A stretch of DNA of 34,901 nucleotides from Candidatus Omnitrophota bacterium (GCA_018813905.1 JAHJAO010000134.1:1-34901), one strand, 5' to 3'. Numbered from the stretch's first letter, positions 1 to 8,568 are shown. The notes: generated by a model not told the origin, from the letters alone. Program-made: numbers and translations.

Positions 1-88
1 CAAGCTTAAAATCGGTATATTTATATGTAGTGCTCTTTTCATAATCTACAAACGTATCCAAGTATTCCAGCGCTTCCTGGTAATCCAT
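1..88 (-). CDS. folC: Folylpolyglutamate synthase / dihydrofolate synthase, N-terminal fragment
   Basis: Only the first 29 codons are inside the window; the gene runs off the left edge. The peptide begins MDYQEALEYLDTFVDYEKS and continues to a YTDFKL segment. This matches the usual FolC opening, in which a YxEALxYL helix precedes the substrate and ATP domains. FolC adds glutamates to folates and, in many bacteria, also makes dihydrofolate. The start at 88-86 is supported by a GAGGA Shine-Dalgarno 7 bases upstream (96-100). It follows purH by 39 bases on the same strand, so it is probably the last visible gene of the long operon, and both genes belong to one-carbon/purine metabolism. The call rests on a short N-terminus only. 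Confidence 0.72.
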   Translation of the reverse strand, partial: MDYQEALEYLDTFVDYEKSTTYKYTDFKL

Positions 89-127
89 AAGTTTATCCTC
101 TTAATCTAAGCTTTTTTTAACCTATAA

Positions 128-1717
128 TTAATGTTTGAAATGCCTTATTCCCGTAAAAACCATAACTATGCCGGCACGGTCCGCGGCTTTAATTACTTCC
201 TCATCGCGAATCGACCCGCCCGGCTGAATTATCGCAACTATTCCCGCTTCTACCGCTTGTTCGATCGCATCTTCCTTCGGGAAAAACGCATCACTGGCTA
301 AAACCGCGCCCCGGCACCGGCCCTGGGATTTGCGCACGGCAATAATAACACTGTCTACCCGGCTCATTTGGCCGGCGCCCACTCCGACCAGTTTTGTCCC
401 TTGGGCTAAAACTATCGCGTTTGATTTCACGTGCTTAACCATCTGCCAGGCAAAAAGTAAAGAGTGTATTTGTTCTTCCGTTGCTTTTTTCTTGCTTACA
501 ATCTTAAGCGCTGCTTTATCAATCACCTTATTATCTTTGTCCTGGATAAGCACCCCCGCGCTTACGCGTTTTAAATCAAATTCCTTGCAATTTTGCGCCT
601 TGAGTTTAGTAAAATCTCCGGTCTCCATAATTCTCAAATTTTTCTTTTTCTTCAAAATCTCCAAAGCCGCTGGCTTATAACCGCAAGCGATAATACACTC
701 TACGAAATCGGCGGATATTACTTCTTCTGCTGTTGCCTCGTCCACTTCCCGGTTAAATCCGACGATACTGCCAAAAGCGGAAAGCGGATCGCATTCCAAC
801 GCATGCTTATAAGCTTCGCGCAAGGTTGTCGCGGTAGCCGCACCGCAGGGATTTGTGTGTTTTATTATGCTTGCGGCCGGTTCCTTGAAATCCCGAACGA
901 TATTCAAGGCGGCATCCAAATCCAAAATATTGTTAAACGAAAGTTCCTTGCCATGAAGCTGCCGGGAAGACGAAACACCGAACCCGGAACACGTTGCGTC
1001 TTTATAAAAAGCCGCTTGCTGATGCGGATTTTCACCATACCGCAAAGTCTGCACTTTTTCAAATTGCAAATTTAGTTTTTGCGCGAATGCTTCATCCTTT
1101 GCCGCGTCCGGCGAAGTCGAACCCGGCAATTTTGAACTTAAATAATTATATATAGCGCGATCGTATTCATTGGTGCGCTCAAACACTTCCGCCGCAAGCT
1201 TAAAACACGTCTTCTCATCGAGACAGCCGTCATTCTGTTTCATTTGCGCCAGAATCTTTTCATACCAAATGGGGTTGGAAACCACCGCTACGGACTTTGC
1301 ATTTTTTGCCGCCGAACGCAGCATTGAAGGCCCGCCGATATCAATATTTTCAATCGCTTCTTCCGTGGTCACTCCAGGTTTCTTTATCGTTTCTTCAAAC
1401 GGATATAAATTAACCACTACCATATCGATTAATTCTATCCCGAATTTTTTTGCCTGCTGCATATGCTCTTCTTTATCGCGCAAGGCGAGCAACCCGCCGT
1501 GTATTTTCGGATGCAAAGTTTTTACGCGCCCGTCCAGCATTTCCGGGCTTGCCGTAAAATCGCTTACGGCTTTAACCGGAATACCCAATTTCTGAATCAA
1601 CCGGGCAGTACCTCCCGTAGACAAGATTTCCACGCCGAAAGAATGCAACCCTTTAACAAATTCTTCTAGTCCGCTCTTGTCGGATACACTTATCAATGCC
1701 CGCTTTATCCTGACCAT
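128..1717 (-). CDS. purH: Bifunctional AICAR transformylase / IMP cyclohydrolase
   Basis: Catalyses the last two steps of de novo IMP synthesis: formyl transfer from 10-formyl-THF to AICAR, then ring closure. The 529 residues match the family length. The N-terminal MGS-like cyclohydrolase domain shows VKTLHPKIHGG (66-75), NLYPFEET (103-110) and IDIGGPSMLRSAAKN (125-139). The transformylase domain shows LRYGENPHQ (225-233), the catalytic Lys-His in IIKHTNPCGAA (284-294), SAFGSIVGFNREVD (313-326) and GAGQMSRVDS (447-456). An in-frame extension of 40 codons upstream is possible, but the start at 1717 has a GAGGAGG ribosome site and overlaps the upstream stop as TGATG, which indicates translational coupling. 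The C-terminus GIRHFKH is the normal family ending. Located between a radical SAM gene and folC. Confidence 0.97.
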   Translation of the reverse strand: MVRIKRALISVSDKSGLEEFVKGLHSFGVEILSTGGTARLIQKLGIPVKAVSDFTASPEMLDGRVKTLHPKIHGGLLALRDKEEHMQQAKKFGIELIDMVVVNLYPFEETIKKPGVTTEEAIENIDIGGPSMLRSAAKNAKSVAVVSNPIWYEKILAQMKQNDGCLDEKTCFKLAAEVFERTNEYDRAIYNYLSSKLPGSTSPDAAKDEAFAQKLNLQFEKVQTLRYGENPHQQAAFYKDATCSGFGVSSSRQLHGKELSFNNILDLDAALNIVRDFKEPAASIIKHTNPCGAATATTLREAYKHALECDPLSAFGSIVGFNREVDEATAEEVISADFVECIIACGYKPAALEILKKKKNLRIMETGDFTKLKAQNCKEFDLKRVSAGVLIQDKDNKVIDKAALKIVSKKKATEEQIHSLLFAWQMVKHVKSNAIVLAQGTKLVGVGAGQMSRVDSVIIAVRKSQGRCRGAVLASDAFFPKEDAIEQAVEAGIVAIIQPGGSIRDEEVIKAADRAGIVMVFTGIRHFKH

Positions 1718-2736
1718 CAAAAACTGCCTCCTCTCGCTTTTTGGTTTTTTAAAATACAGCTGTCTTGACCAAACACGTCCCGCTTCTGAAAATCCGGAGA
1801 ATACACCAGGCTGCTGCTTAACTCTTGTATCCAGCATTTTTCAAAACCGGACTTTTTGGCGTAATCTACCACCTCATTATACTCCTGGGGCATTAGCGTA
1901 CGTGAAAGGTTATTAAATTCCCCCGCCCGATAATGCGGGGCGTACTGGCTCATGATGCTCAGTCCGATACCTAGGTTTGTTTTTCTTTTCAAATCCTCCA
2001 GTACAGCAAAACTTCCCGACAAACGTTTAGGTAAGACTAAATGACGCACAAACAATCCCCGGAGCGCCATTCCTTCTTTGTCCGATAACAAATCTCCTAC
2101 CTGTTTGTACATGCGCTCTACGGTGCGGCTGGCATGGTGCGCATAATTGCGGATTTTAGAATAATTAAAAGCACTTTCATCATCGGCATATTTATAGTCC
2201 GGCAGATAAATATCCACCACTCCGGCCAAAAGCTCTAGCGTCGTTATGTTTTCGTAAGCATTGGAATTATAAACCAAAGGCAGCGATAATCCTTTATTTC
2301 GCGCAAAATATACCGCTTCTAAAATTTGCGGAACGAAGTGAGTCGGTGATACCAGATCAATATTCTGCGCCCCCTGCTTTTGCAATTCGAGCATAATCCG
2401 GCCCAATTCTTCGGCCGCGAGACCTTTATTTTGCACAGCGTCTTGGCTAATCTGGTAATTCTGACAGAATACGCAGCTTAAATTGCAATGCGTGAAAAAT
2501 ACCGTTCCCGCTCCGCCTTGCCCTGAAAGCGGCGGTTCTTCGCCGAAATGCAGCTGCCAATGCGAAATTTCGGCCTCGCTTGAACTTCGACAAAATCCGG
2601 TTTCCCCCTGCAGGCGGTTTACCCGGCAGTTATGCGGACACAAGGTGCACCGGGACAATATTTTTCTGCCCGTTTCTATTTTTTTTCTAAAAGCGGCATT
2701 CGTCAGCTGGTAATATACCGGGTATTTAGTCAACAT
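1717..2736 (-). CDS. Radical SAM protein, PflA/PflX-like
   Basis: 339 residues. The radical SAM cluster motif CxxxCxxC is present as CNLSCVFC (84-91). An additional N-terminal cysteine set (C30, C33, C37, C49, in CTLCPHNC...GETGFC) could bind a further iron-sulfur cluster. This arrangement matches the uncharacterised PflX-type family (COG1313), related to pyruvate formate-lyase activating enzymes, whose true substrate is not established. Further conserved stretches are VSPTHFVPQI and DIYLPDYKYAD in the barrel. No glycyl radical enzyme lies nearby, so an activase role cannot be argued from context. It begins 8 bases after cca and its stop overlaps the purH start, so it is an internal operon gene. 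Confidence 0.88.
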   Translation of the reverse strand: MLTKYPVYYQLTNAAFRKKIETGRKILSRCTLCPHNCRVNRLQGETGFCRSSSEAEISHWQLHFGEEPPLSGQGGAGTVFFTHCNLSCVFCQNYQISQDAVQNKGLAAEELGRIMLELQKQGAQNIDLVSPTHFVPQILEAVYFARNKGLSLPLVYNSNAYENITTLELLAGVVDIYLPDYKYADDESAFNYSKIRNYAHHASRTVERMYKQVGDLLSDKEGMALRGLFVRHLVLPKRLSGSFAVLEDLKRKTNLGIGLSIMSQYAPHYRAGEFNNLSRTLMPQEYNEVVDYAKKSGFEKCWIQELSSSLVYSPDFQKRDVFGQDSCILKNQKARGGSF

Positions 2737-2744
2737 ATCTTCTG

Positions 2745-4250
2745 TTACTTTTGAGAATTCGTGCTTTGTTTTGTAAAAACTTTCAAAGCCAATTCCTCTG
2801 CCTCTTGTCTTGTCCTAACCTGTTTTAAGTTTTGTGCTTCTTCAAGCATTTTGAGTACTGTACCGATTAAAGGTCCCGCCGGGATACTAAGTAAATCTTT
2901 TATCTGGTCGCCGTCTAATAAGCGCTGCGGCCGAGGCTTCTCTTTCTCTTTAAAAAACTCTACCAGCATAGAAAAAATTTCATCTTCCAAAAAAACAAAC
3001 TTTTTACACCGGCTCATTTTTCCCCGCATCGCGCGCCGGTCGGCCAAGGCGAGAAGGAGAGCGGGCACGGCCTCATCCTTAAGGTCGCGGAAAAACCTGA
3101 ATTTTGCTTTTTTGCTCGGGATCCGGTTTACAAGCTGGCCGGGCCGAAGATGATAGGCTACCATCCTTTTAAAAATATTTGTTTCTCTTCCGGATAATTT
3201 CAGACGGTAAGCGATCTTTTGGACAAAATCCGCTCCTTTTTTTTCATGCGTGTAGAAATGAATTTTTTCGTCTTCACCAATAAATTTCGTCTGGGGTTTT
3301 GCGATGTCATGAAAAAGACAAGCCAGTTTAACCAGCCATACCCGCGGCCGCTGCTGGCGAATATTTTGCGCGAAAAACATACCTGTCTTTTTGGCATATT
3401 TTATCGGGATATTCGCGCATAAGTTTTTTAGCAGTTTCTCGAACTGCGCTAAAGTTTCCAAAGAGTGCCGCCAGACATCCAAATGATGATAATCCCCCTG
3501 GTCTATGCCGCGCATGGTTTTTATTTCAGGGAAGACATTTTCCAAAACCCGCAATTTATCCATTTGTAAAATGTATTTAAAACTACCCGGCGTTTTCAGT
3601 ATTTTTGCAAGTTCCTCGCTTATGCGTTCGCCGGCGACATATTTTAGTGCCGGCGCATTCTTTTTTATCAAATTTTCGGTCTGGGGCGCAATTTTAAAAT
3701 GCATCCGGCCGGAGAAGGTAAATGCGCGCAATATGCGCACGGGATCATCTTTAAAATTACGCGGTGCGGTTACACAAATACGGCGTTCTTTAATATCCTT
3801 GAACGCATTAAGATAATCGGTGATGTAACTGGGCCCATTTGCGCCGCTTACTAAATTATTTATATCCAGACAAAGAGTATTAATGGTAAAATCCCGCAAT
3901 TTTAGATCTTCCCTGAGGCTATCCGCCCGGAAATCGGCAAAATCCAGCTGATAGCACTTGCCCCCTTCTTTATGGAGCAGCCGGCCGATATTATTTTTCC
4001 CGTCCAACACAACGAACGAGGCTTTTAACTGTTGAGCTAAAACCCGGCCCAGCTTTAACGCCCCACGCTTTAACGCAAAATCCCATTCATAGCTATTAGA
4101 AGATCTTTTTTCTTCGACAAGCAAATCCCGCAGCGCTCCACCCACAAGATAAATTTCAAGATTCATCTCTTTTGAAACCGAAGCTATTTTTTTAAGCACC
4201 CGGTCATCTTTGAATAACCGGATTTTGTACAGTTTTACGCTGTTATCCAT
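2745..4250 (-). CDS. cca: CCA tRNA nucleotidyltransferase/poly(A) polymerase family, with HD domain
   Basis: Class II nucleotidyltransferase that adds or repairs the tRNA 3' CCA, or adds poly(A). 501 residues. The head domain has LVGGALRD (35-42), the metal-binding motif as EWD (55-57), and RDFTINTLCLDI (119-130). The neck has DDPVRILRAFTFSGR (168-182) and the ERISEEL helix (208-214). An HD phosphohydrolase-like domain follows: H262, HD at 314-315 in CLFHDIAKPQT, and a His near 335. Most family members have DxD where this one has E-W-D, a conservative but unusual change. The start overlaps the upstream BFN stop by 8 bases and has no clear Shine-Dalgarno, so coupling is likely. The tRNA genes in this window encode their own CCA, so the enzyme would mainly repair ends or tail RNA. 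CCA-adding and poly(A) activities cannot be told apart by eye. Confidence 0.9.
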   Translation of the reverse strand: MDNSVKLYKIRLFKDDRVLKKIASVSKEMNLEIYLVGGALRDLLVEEKRSSNSYEWDFALKRGALKLGRVLAQQLKASFVVLDGKNNIGRLLHKEGGKCYQLDFADFRADSLREDLKLRDFTINTLCLDINNLVSGANGPSYITDYLNAFKDIKERRICVTAPRNFKDDPVRILRAFTFSGRMHFKIAPQTENLIKKNAPALKYVAGERISEELAKILKTPGSFKYILQMDKLRVLENVFPEIKTMRGIDQGDYHHLDVWRHSLETLAQFEKLLKNLCANIPIKYAKKTGMFFAQNIRQQRPRVWLVKLACLFHDIAKPQTKFIGEDEKIHFYTHEKKGADFVQKIAYRLKLSGRETNIFKRMVAYHLRPGQLVNRIPSKKAKFRFFRDLKDEAVPALLLALADRRAMRGKMSRCKKFVFLEDEIFSMLVEFFKEKEKPRPQRLLDGDQIKDLLSIPAGPLIGTVLKMLEEAQNLKQVRTRQEAEELALKVFTKQSTNSQK

Positions 4251-4647
4251 TTAAAAATTGAAGTTTTTCGAAAACCTCTTCCTCCACAAAAATTTGCGCA
4301 TCCGCTCTCAACGCCAAGGCGATACTATCACTGGGCCGCGCATCGACCTCAATAGCTTTACCTTTCTTCGGCTTTAAAATCAACCGCGCGTAGAAAGTAT
4401 GCCCTTCCAGTTTATTTATTATTACCTGCTCCAGCTTTGCGCCTAAGCACGTAATGAGATTGTGCGATAAATCATGGGTTAAAGGGCGCGGCGGCGTAAT
4501 CTTGCTTACTTTCATCTTTATCGCCGCGGCCTCGGCAATACCGATAACTATCGGCAACTGTCTCGGTCCGTCTTTTTCTTTCAGCACGATTATCTGATCC
4601 TGCTTATTTTCATGCATTATTATTTTACACAGCCCAACCTCTACCAT
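4243..4647 (-). CDS. Bifunctional nuclease (BFN/DUF151) family protein
   Basis: 134 residues from the chosen start. Conserved family stretches are visible: [13 protein letters not shown] near 30-42, [12 protein letters not shown] near 54-65, and [13 protein letters not shown] near 104-116. Members of DUF151 are reported as nucleases acting on RNA and DNA in plants, and their bacterial role is unclear. A longer frame starting at 4674 exists, but the ATG at 4647 has AAAGGAG five bases upstream and overlaps the nudix stop as ATGGTAG, so I prefer it. The gene overlaps cca by 8 bases at its other end. Its place between a nudix hydrolase and cca is compatible with nucleotide or RNA metabolism, but that is only context. 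Confidence 0.87.
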   Translation of the reverse strand: MVEVGLCKIIMHENKQDQIIVLKEKDGPRQLPIVIGIAEAAAIKMKVSKITPPRPLTHDLSHNLITCLGAKLEQVIINKLEGHTFYARLILKPKKGKAIEVDARPSDSIALALRADAQIFVEEEVFEKLQFLNG

Positions 4648-5057
4648 CGCGGCTCCTTTCCATCCTTGAAACAATAGAAATCCCTTATTATTCTTTTGTG
4701 GTCAAACGCGAATTTTTGCGGAAGATTTTTCTTATCAAATATGTCGACATCGCCGGCATCGGTTGCCGCTCGAAGCTTGCCCCGGCCCTGAGCCGTAAAT
4801 ACCGTGGCGATTGTATGCCAACGCGGATCACGTCTGGGGCCGGAATAGCTATGAAACTGCCTTAAGGAAAATATGTCGAGGCCGGTTTCTTCTTTAGCTT
4901 CCCGCGCGGCGGCATCTTCTAATGTTTCGTTATATTCCACAAATCCGCCCGGTATGGCCCATCCGTAAGGCGGATTTTTTCTTTCTATCAAAACGATGCC
5001 GTTTTTATGTTCAATAATGATATCTACCGTAGGCAACGGATTTTTGTGCTTTTTCAT
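4641..5057 (-). CDS. Nudix hydrolase, ADP-ribose pyrophosphatase-like
   Basis: 138 residues. A perfect Nudix box spans 38-60: G, FVEYN, E44, seven residues, R52-E53-A-K-E56-E57-T-G-L. After it comes [11 protein letters not shown] (72-82), the pattern seen in archaeal and bacterial ADP-ribose pyrophosphatases. The likely reaction is hydrolysis of ADP-ribose or a similar nucleoside diphosphate derivative to AMP plus a sugar phosphate. With pncB in the same operon, ADP-ribose clearing in NAD turnover is a reasonable inference. There is no C-terminal winged helix, so it is not the NrtR-type regulator. It starts inside the stop of the CheC-like gene (ATGA overlap) and overlaps the BFN start by 7 bases. 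Confidence 0.9.
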   Translation of the reverse strand: MKKHKNPLPTVDIIIEHKNGIVLIERKNPPYGWAIPGGFVEYNETLEDAAAREAKEETGLDIFSLRQFHSYSGPRRDPRWHTIATVFTAQGRGKLRAATDAGDVDIFDKKNLPQKFAFDHKRIIRDFYCFKDGKEPRW

Positions 5058-5665
5058 GTCACCCCTATCGCGTTAAAAAACATGTTTATCGTATTCAGAT
5101 CAGGAATAAGAAAAACTTCCCCTTTGATTTTTGAATGCTCGGCGACAAACGAAGCTTTAATGCTTACGGCTTCATCATTACGCATCCTTTTGCATATAAA
5201 ATCGTGCAATTGCCCGTTCTCAAAATTTATCACAGGGATACCGCAATTAGTTTTCAAATTAAACATCGCGTCCACGGCAGAAAAGTAAGCGGCGGAAATT
5301 ACGGTCGTGATTTCCAGAAAAATGCTCTCTTTTTCATCCGAAGACAGCTTAGTGCTGTCAATAGCCGTATCTTGATACGTATTCACAAACTTGTTCATCA
5401 ATTCATAGGCATCCTGTTTTTGGAAAAGAATTATTGTTTCGGTAAGCTCGGAAATGCCTTCCACCGTGAAATAAGCGCCCACCTGCTGCTGTAATTTTGT
5501 ATTTACAAATTCTTTTTTTGTAAAGGTGTTAAATTCGGGCACGCTAATACTTATGCGCTCGCGGGCGATTTCACCGATCGCAGTTGCAACATGGCTTATG
5601 CCGATATTGGCCAGCTCTTTTAAGGCCGAGCTTTTGATTTCGTCAAAGGAATCCATTAACCCCAT
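5054..5665 (-). CDS. CheC-like chemotaxis phosphatase domain protein
   Basis: 203 residues from ATG at 5665; a GTG lies one codon earlier and another ATG at 5653. The site AGAGGGG fits the chosen start. The first CheC phosphatase motif, (D/S)xxxExxN, is present as S13...E17...N20 in [18 protein letters not shown]. The second copy, expected about 100 residues later, reads S114...E118...T121 ([18 protein letters not shown]): Ser and Glu are kept but Asn is replaced by Thr, so this site may be inactive. CheC proteins dephosphorylate CheY-P. No other chemotaxis gene is in the window, and it sits among metabolic genes next to a TPR protein, so it may act on another response regulator. The fold assignment is fairly firm, the target unknown. 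Confidence 0.8.
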   Translation of the reverse strand: MGLMDSFDEIKSSALKELANIGISHVATAIGEIARERISISVPEFNTFTKKEFVNTKLQQQVGAYFTVEGISELTETIILFQKQDAYELMNKFVNTYQDTAIDSTKLSSDEKESIFLEITTVISAAYFSAVDAMFNLKTNCGIPVINFENGQLHDFICKRMRNDEAVSIKASFVAEHSKIKGEVFLIPDLNTINMFFNAIGVT

Positions 5666-5668
5666 CAC

Positions 5669-6058
5669 TTAACCCCTCTTTTTTTGTTTTCGATTAATAA
5701 GTTCTTTGTAACGTTTATCATCCCTTAACTTGGCCAAGTCGGGGTCCAGCCCCATATATCGAAAATCACCATAGCCCAGCTTTATCGCTTTAGATAGGGC
5801 GCGGAATGCCTCGTCGATTTTATCCAATAATGTATAACTGCACGCCAAATTGTAATGGACAACGCAGTCATAAGGCAAAAGCTGCGCAAGCTGTTTATCC
5901 ACGCGCAATCCTTCAAGGTAACGGCCGGCTTTGGTATAAGCTTCGGCAAGCGGGATTAACGCGTCAACAAAATCAGCTTTTTCATTTATTAATTCTTTGA
6001 AAAAATGGATTTCAAACTCTAAATCTTCCATGTTCCTGCTTTGTTCTGTTTTTCCCAT
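5669..6058 (-). CDS. Small TPR-repeat protein
   Basis: 129 residues with no signal peptide, so probably cytoplasmic. Two or three tetratricopeptide-like helix pairs are visible: DALIPLAEAYTKAGRYLEGLR (about 32-52), VVHYNLACSYTLLDKIDEAF (about 66-85), and a capping helix ending in DDKRYKELINRK. The region FRYMGLDPDLAKLRDDKRYKEL is the common end of bacterial TPR proteins. It lies 2 bases downstream of pncB and 3 bases ahead of the CheC-like gene, so the two may be a functional pair with the TPR as adaptor; that is inference. No clear ribosome site precedes 6058. A second ATG at about 6031 has AGGA very close by and could be the true start. Confidence 0.75.
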   Translation of the reverse strand: MGKTEQSRNMEDLEFEIHFFKELINEKADFVDALIPLAEAYTKAGRYLEGLRVDKQLAQLLPYDCVVHYNLACSYTLLDKIDEAFRALSKAIKLGYGDFRYMGLDPDLAKLRDDKRYKELINRKQKKRG

Positions 6059-6060
6059 AG

Positions 6061-7437
6061 CTAATCATATTTTTCCCCTGCGCAGCAATCCAGCTCTAAA
6101 ATGCCTCTGCCGACTTTGCGCACAAGAGATTTAAGTTTTACGCTCTGTTCTACCGAAAAAGAGACGCTTTTTCCCAAATCCTTAATCCGGTGCGGCATAG
6201 ATTTTAGCTGCCGGCTTACAAATTTCCGGCTCATCTTTAAAGAAAAATCGTCGTAAACGAGTCGGCCTTTATCGAGCATCTTCAGTAAAAGAGGAATTCC
6301 TTTTATCTTTTCCGTTTCCAACGCGATAATGTCTTTTTTATATGTTCCTTTTTTATCGCGGATACGAAATACTTGTTTGCGTCCCGGCAAAGTATTTTTA
6401 TGTTGGCTTAATTTCATCGTCGGAACAAATCCCCCCTGCTTATCCGTTATTTCGCTAATCTTGTAAATAACATCACAGTAAGGCGCATCCACGGATACGC
6501 CCATCTTCGTCCCCACGCCAAAACTATCCAGCGGCGCGCCAATCTTTATTAACCGCTTTATCTTATACTCGTCCAAATCACCGCTGGCAACAATCTTTAC
6601 CTTCCCAAAACCATTTTCATCCAATACCTTTCTAATACGTTTACTCTCCCGCGCCAAATCGCCGCTGTCTAAACGCACGCCGCTTAAATTAAACCTTTTC
6701 CGCTTTAACCGCCTGGCTATAGTTATTGCGTTTTTAATTCCTTTTTTATAGCTGTATGTGTCCAAAAGCAAAATTGATTGTTTCGGAAAAATATCCGCAT
6801 AAGCTTGGAAACTTTCCATTTCCGTATCAAAAGACATCACGTACGAATGGGCCATCGTTCCGATTGTGGGGATACCAAACATCTTGCCCGCTAAAACATT
6901 GGAACTGCCAGCTGCGCCGGCGATATAACTGGCCTTGGCTGCTTTCAAAGCAGCATCCTGGCCCTGAGCGCGCCGCAAGGAAAAATCGTAGACCGCACGC
7001 CCTTCGGCCGCCAGTATTATCCGGGCGGCTTTGGAAGCTATTGCCGTTTGCAGATTAATCGTATTTAAAAGAACAGATTCTACCAGCTGTGCCTGGCATA
7101 ACGGTGCGGTTATCCGCATTATTGGTTCTTGTTCGAACACAATTGTGCCTTCTTTTACCGCCCAAACATCTCCGGTAAATTTTAATCCAGCTAAATAATT
7201 CAAGAAGGCCGGCCGAAAATTAAATTTTTTAAGATACTTGATATCCTCTCTCGCAAAAGAAAAATTTTTAAGATATAAAAGCGCCTCTTTTATGCCGCAG
7301 GCAACCAAAAACGACCGGTCTTCCGGAAGTTTACGCACAAACAAATCAAAGGTTGCCCAGGCCTGTGGTTTATAAGCAAAATATACGGCGCACATGGTTA
7401 GTTCATAGAAGTCCATCAATAACGCTGAAACCGTCAT
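6061..7437 (-). CDS. pncB: Nicotinate phosphoribosyltransferase
   Basis: Makes nicotinate mononucleotide from nicotinate and PRPP, the first step of NAD salvage (Preiss-Handler pathway). 458 residues, in the normal range. The N-terminus MDFYELTMCAVYF is typical (usual form DxYxLTM). GTMAHSYVMSF (193-203) holds the conserved histidine H197, followed by LLLDTYSYKKG (223-233), VRLDSGDLARES (254-265), SGDLDEYKI (285-293) and the phosphate-binding FGVGTKMG (306-313). The start is supported by AGGAGC about 9 bases upstream, inside the end of ccdA, and the two genes overlap as ATGA. With the nudix gene downstream, the operon links NAD salvage and ADP-ribose clearance. Confidence 0.95.
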   Translation of the reverse strand: MTVSALLMDFYELTMCAVYFAYKPQAWATFDLFVRKLPEDRSFLVACGIKEALLYLKNFSFAREDIKYLKKFNFRPAFLNYLAGLKFTGDVWAVKEGTIVFEQEPIMRITAPLCQAQLVESVLLNTINLQTAIASKAARIILAAEGRAVYDFSLRRAQGQDAALKAAKASYIAGAAGSSNVLAGKMFGIPTIGTMAHSYVMSFDTEMESFQAYADIFPKQSILLLDTYSYKKGIKNAITIARRLKRKRFNLSGVRLDSGDLARESKRIRKVLDENGFGKVKIVASGDLDEYKIKRLIKIGAPLDSFGVGTKMGVSVDAPYCDVIYKISEITDKQGGFVPTMKLSQHKNTLPGRKQVFRIRDKKGTYKKDIIALETEKIKGIPLLLKMLDKGRLVYDDFSLKMSRKFVSRQLKSMPHRIKDLGKSVSFSVEQSVKLKSLVRKVGRGILELDCCAGEKYD

Positions 7438-8114
7438 ATTTGCGATGCTCCTAACAATAAATATTCGGCACCGGCGATCAGAAGCAAGCCAAAAACCTTT
7501 TTTATTTTAACCATCCAGATACCCGCTTTAGGAAGTTTTTTCAAAATCCCGACAAACAATCCCAATATCAATAACGGCGTTCCCATGCCCAACGCGTAAA
7601 CAAACAAAAGAGTTATTCCCAAAAATACATTCTGCCTTGCCGCAACATACGCCAGAATCGAGCCGATTACCGGGGTTGTGCAGGGGCCGATTATCAAACC
7701 AGAAAGCCCACCCATAAGAAAAGCGCTGGTGCGGCTGGAATTTTTAATGGGCATATTTTGAAAAAAATTTACCTGCGGCAAACTAAAAACATCCAGCATA
7801 AATAACCCCATAAGAATAAAGATATTAGCCACGATTATCCTGACCGCAATGCTGTTTTGCAGCACCCCGAATAAACCGCCACTTAAGGCGGCAAAAGCCC
7901 CTAAAGCAGAATATACCAGAGATAGGCCCAAGACATAAGTTAATGCGTTGAAAAAAGCGTCTCGTTTTGACGTCGTTTTCGAACCGCCAAAATATCCGAT
8001 CATGGCCGGGATAACCGGGTAAACACAGGGTGTCGCGCAAACCAGGATACCAAAGAAAAAAGCGATCAAATAGGTCAAAATTGATACATTTTCTAATGAA
8101 AGTTGTTCAAACAT
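7434..8114 (-). CDS. ccdA: CcdA-type cytochrome c biogenesis / thiol-disulfide membrane protein
   Basis: 226 residues with about six hydrophobic segments. CcdA passes electrons from cytoplasmic thioredoxin across the inner membrane to periplasmic thiol proteins. The two functional cysteines of the family are visible in mirrored motifs: C30 in TPCVYPVIP (TM1) and C144 in GPCTTPVIGS (TM4). An extra C26 lies four residues before C30. The gap GFGG plus charged loops between TM3 and TM4 is normal. There is no attached periplasmic thioredoxin domain, so this is the short CcdA rather than DsbD, and no partner thioredoxin-like gene is seen here. It is the first gene of the long operon, with a leader of about 150 bases and GAGGG before the ATG. 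Confidence 0.9.
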   Translation of the reverse strand: MFEQLSLENVSILTYLIAFFFGILVCATPCVYPVIPAMIGYFGGSKTTSKRDAFFNALTYVLGLSLVYSALGAFAALSGGLFGVLQNSIAVRIIVANIFILMGLFMLDVFSLPQVNFFQNMPIKNSSRTSAFLMGGLSGLIIGPCTTPVIGSILAYVAARQNVFLGITLLFVYALGMGTPLLILGLFVGILKKLPKAGIWMVKIKKVFGLLLIAGAEYLLLGASQI

Positions 8115-8162
8115 AGCCCTCTTTTATGTGCTTAAAGATTTAAAGACAAAAAACCCATTACT

Positions 8163-8240
8163 TTGTTATCACTTTTCCCTAACAATCAATAATAACAATA
8201 CGTTGCGTATTTAACCCCCGGGGTGAAAAAGCGATAACAA
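8163..8240. repeat. Long-range inverted repeat in the ccdA leader
   Basis: Arms at 8163-8176 (TTGTTATCACTTTT) and 8227-8240 (AAAAGCGATAACAA) are complementary at 13 of 14 positions, separated by 50 bases. The structure lies wholly inside the predicted leader of the ccdA-pncB operon. It could fold as an RNA stem or be a pair of operator sites read in opposite orientation. Confidence 0.6.
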
Positions 8241-8272
8241 TATGAAAACCGAACCATCCTATTTGGAACTGT

Positions 8273-8301
8273 ATTTTACCAAATTGACGGTTATTCTGCA
8301 A
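8273..8301 (-). promoter_or_regulatory. Candidate sigma70-type promoter for the ccdA operon
   Basis: Minus-strand TTGCAG (8301-8296) and TAAAAT (8278-8273) are separated by 17 bases. Transcription would start near 8266 and give a leader of about 150 bases. The boxes match moderately and other choices in this AT-rich stretch exist. Confidence 0.38.
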
Positions 8302-8568
8302 CTAAATTAAAAATAGCCTTATTTGGCACAAAAATAATTTTGACTGATTTTCGATTGAACAAGAGCTTTAAATCTGCCTGTTGATTATTCCAAAAATTGC
8401 ATTAGAAAATAAAGGGCTAATTTGTTTGAACAATAATAGTTGCAACACAAGTGATTGCATAAAAAGTTGCATGCAATTTTCGGGATACCGCGATAAGCAA
8501 GCGTAAATCCTAAACGGCTTTACGCTATCGTCCCTGCGGGCGAATTTTGCCAATTGCAAAATTTGGGA

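Larger units (their letters stand above)
8115..8568. other. Intergenic region of 454 bases with inverted repeats
   Basis: No open frame here has a recognisable product. The left part is the ccdA leader with a long inverted repeat. The right part, next to the ABC-F stop, has two small hairpins: arms AGCGTAAA and TTTACGCT at 8500-8526, and arms AATTTTGC and GCAAAATT at 8543-8563. Neither is followed by a T-run, so they are weak as terminators. A perfect palindrome TTGCATGCAA lies at 8467-8476 and could be an operator. Confidence 0.5.

Noticed and set aside
1718-1837. 40-codon N-terminal extension of purH
   Set aside because: It lies inside the upstream radical SAM gene, has no family similarity, and a good ribosome site supports the start at 1717.
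4641-5057. Nudix gene as the NAD regulator NrtR
   Set aside because: At 138 residues there is room only for the Nudix domain; no C-terminal DNA-binding domain is present.
8500-8563. Two hairpins after the ABC-F gene as rho-independent terminators
   Set aside because: Stems are AT-rich and no T-run follows on the minus strand; kept only as inverted repeats.
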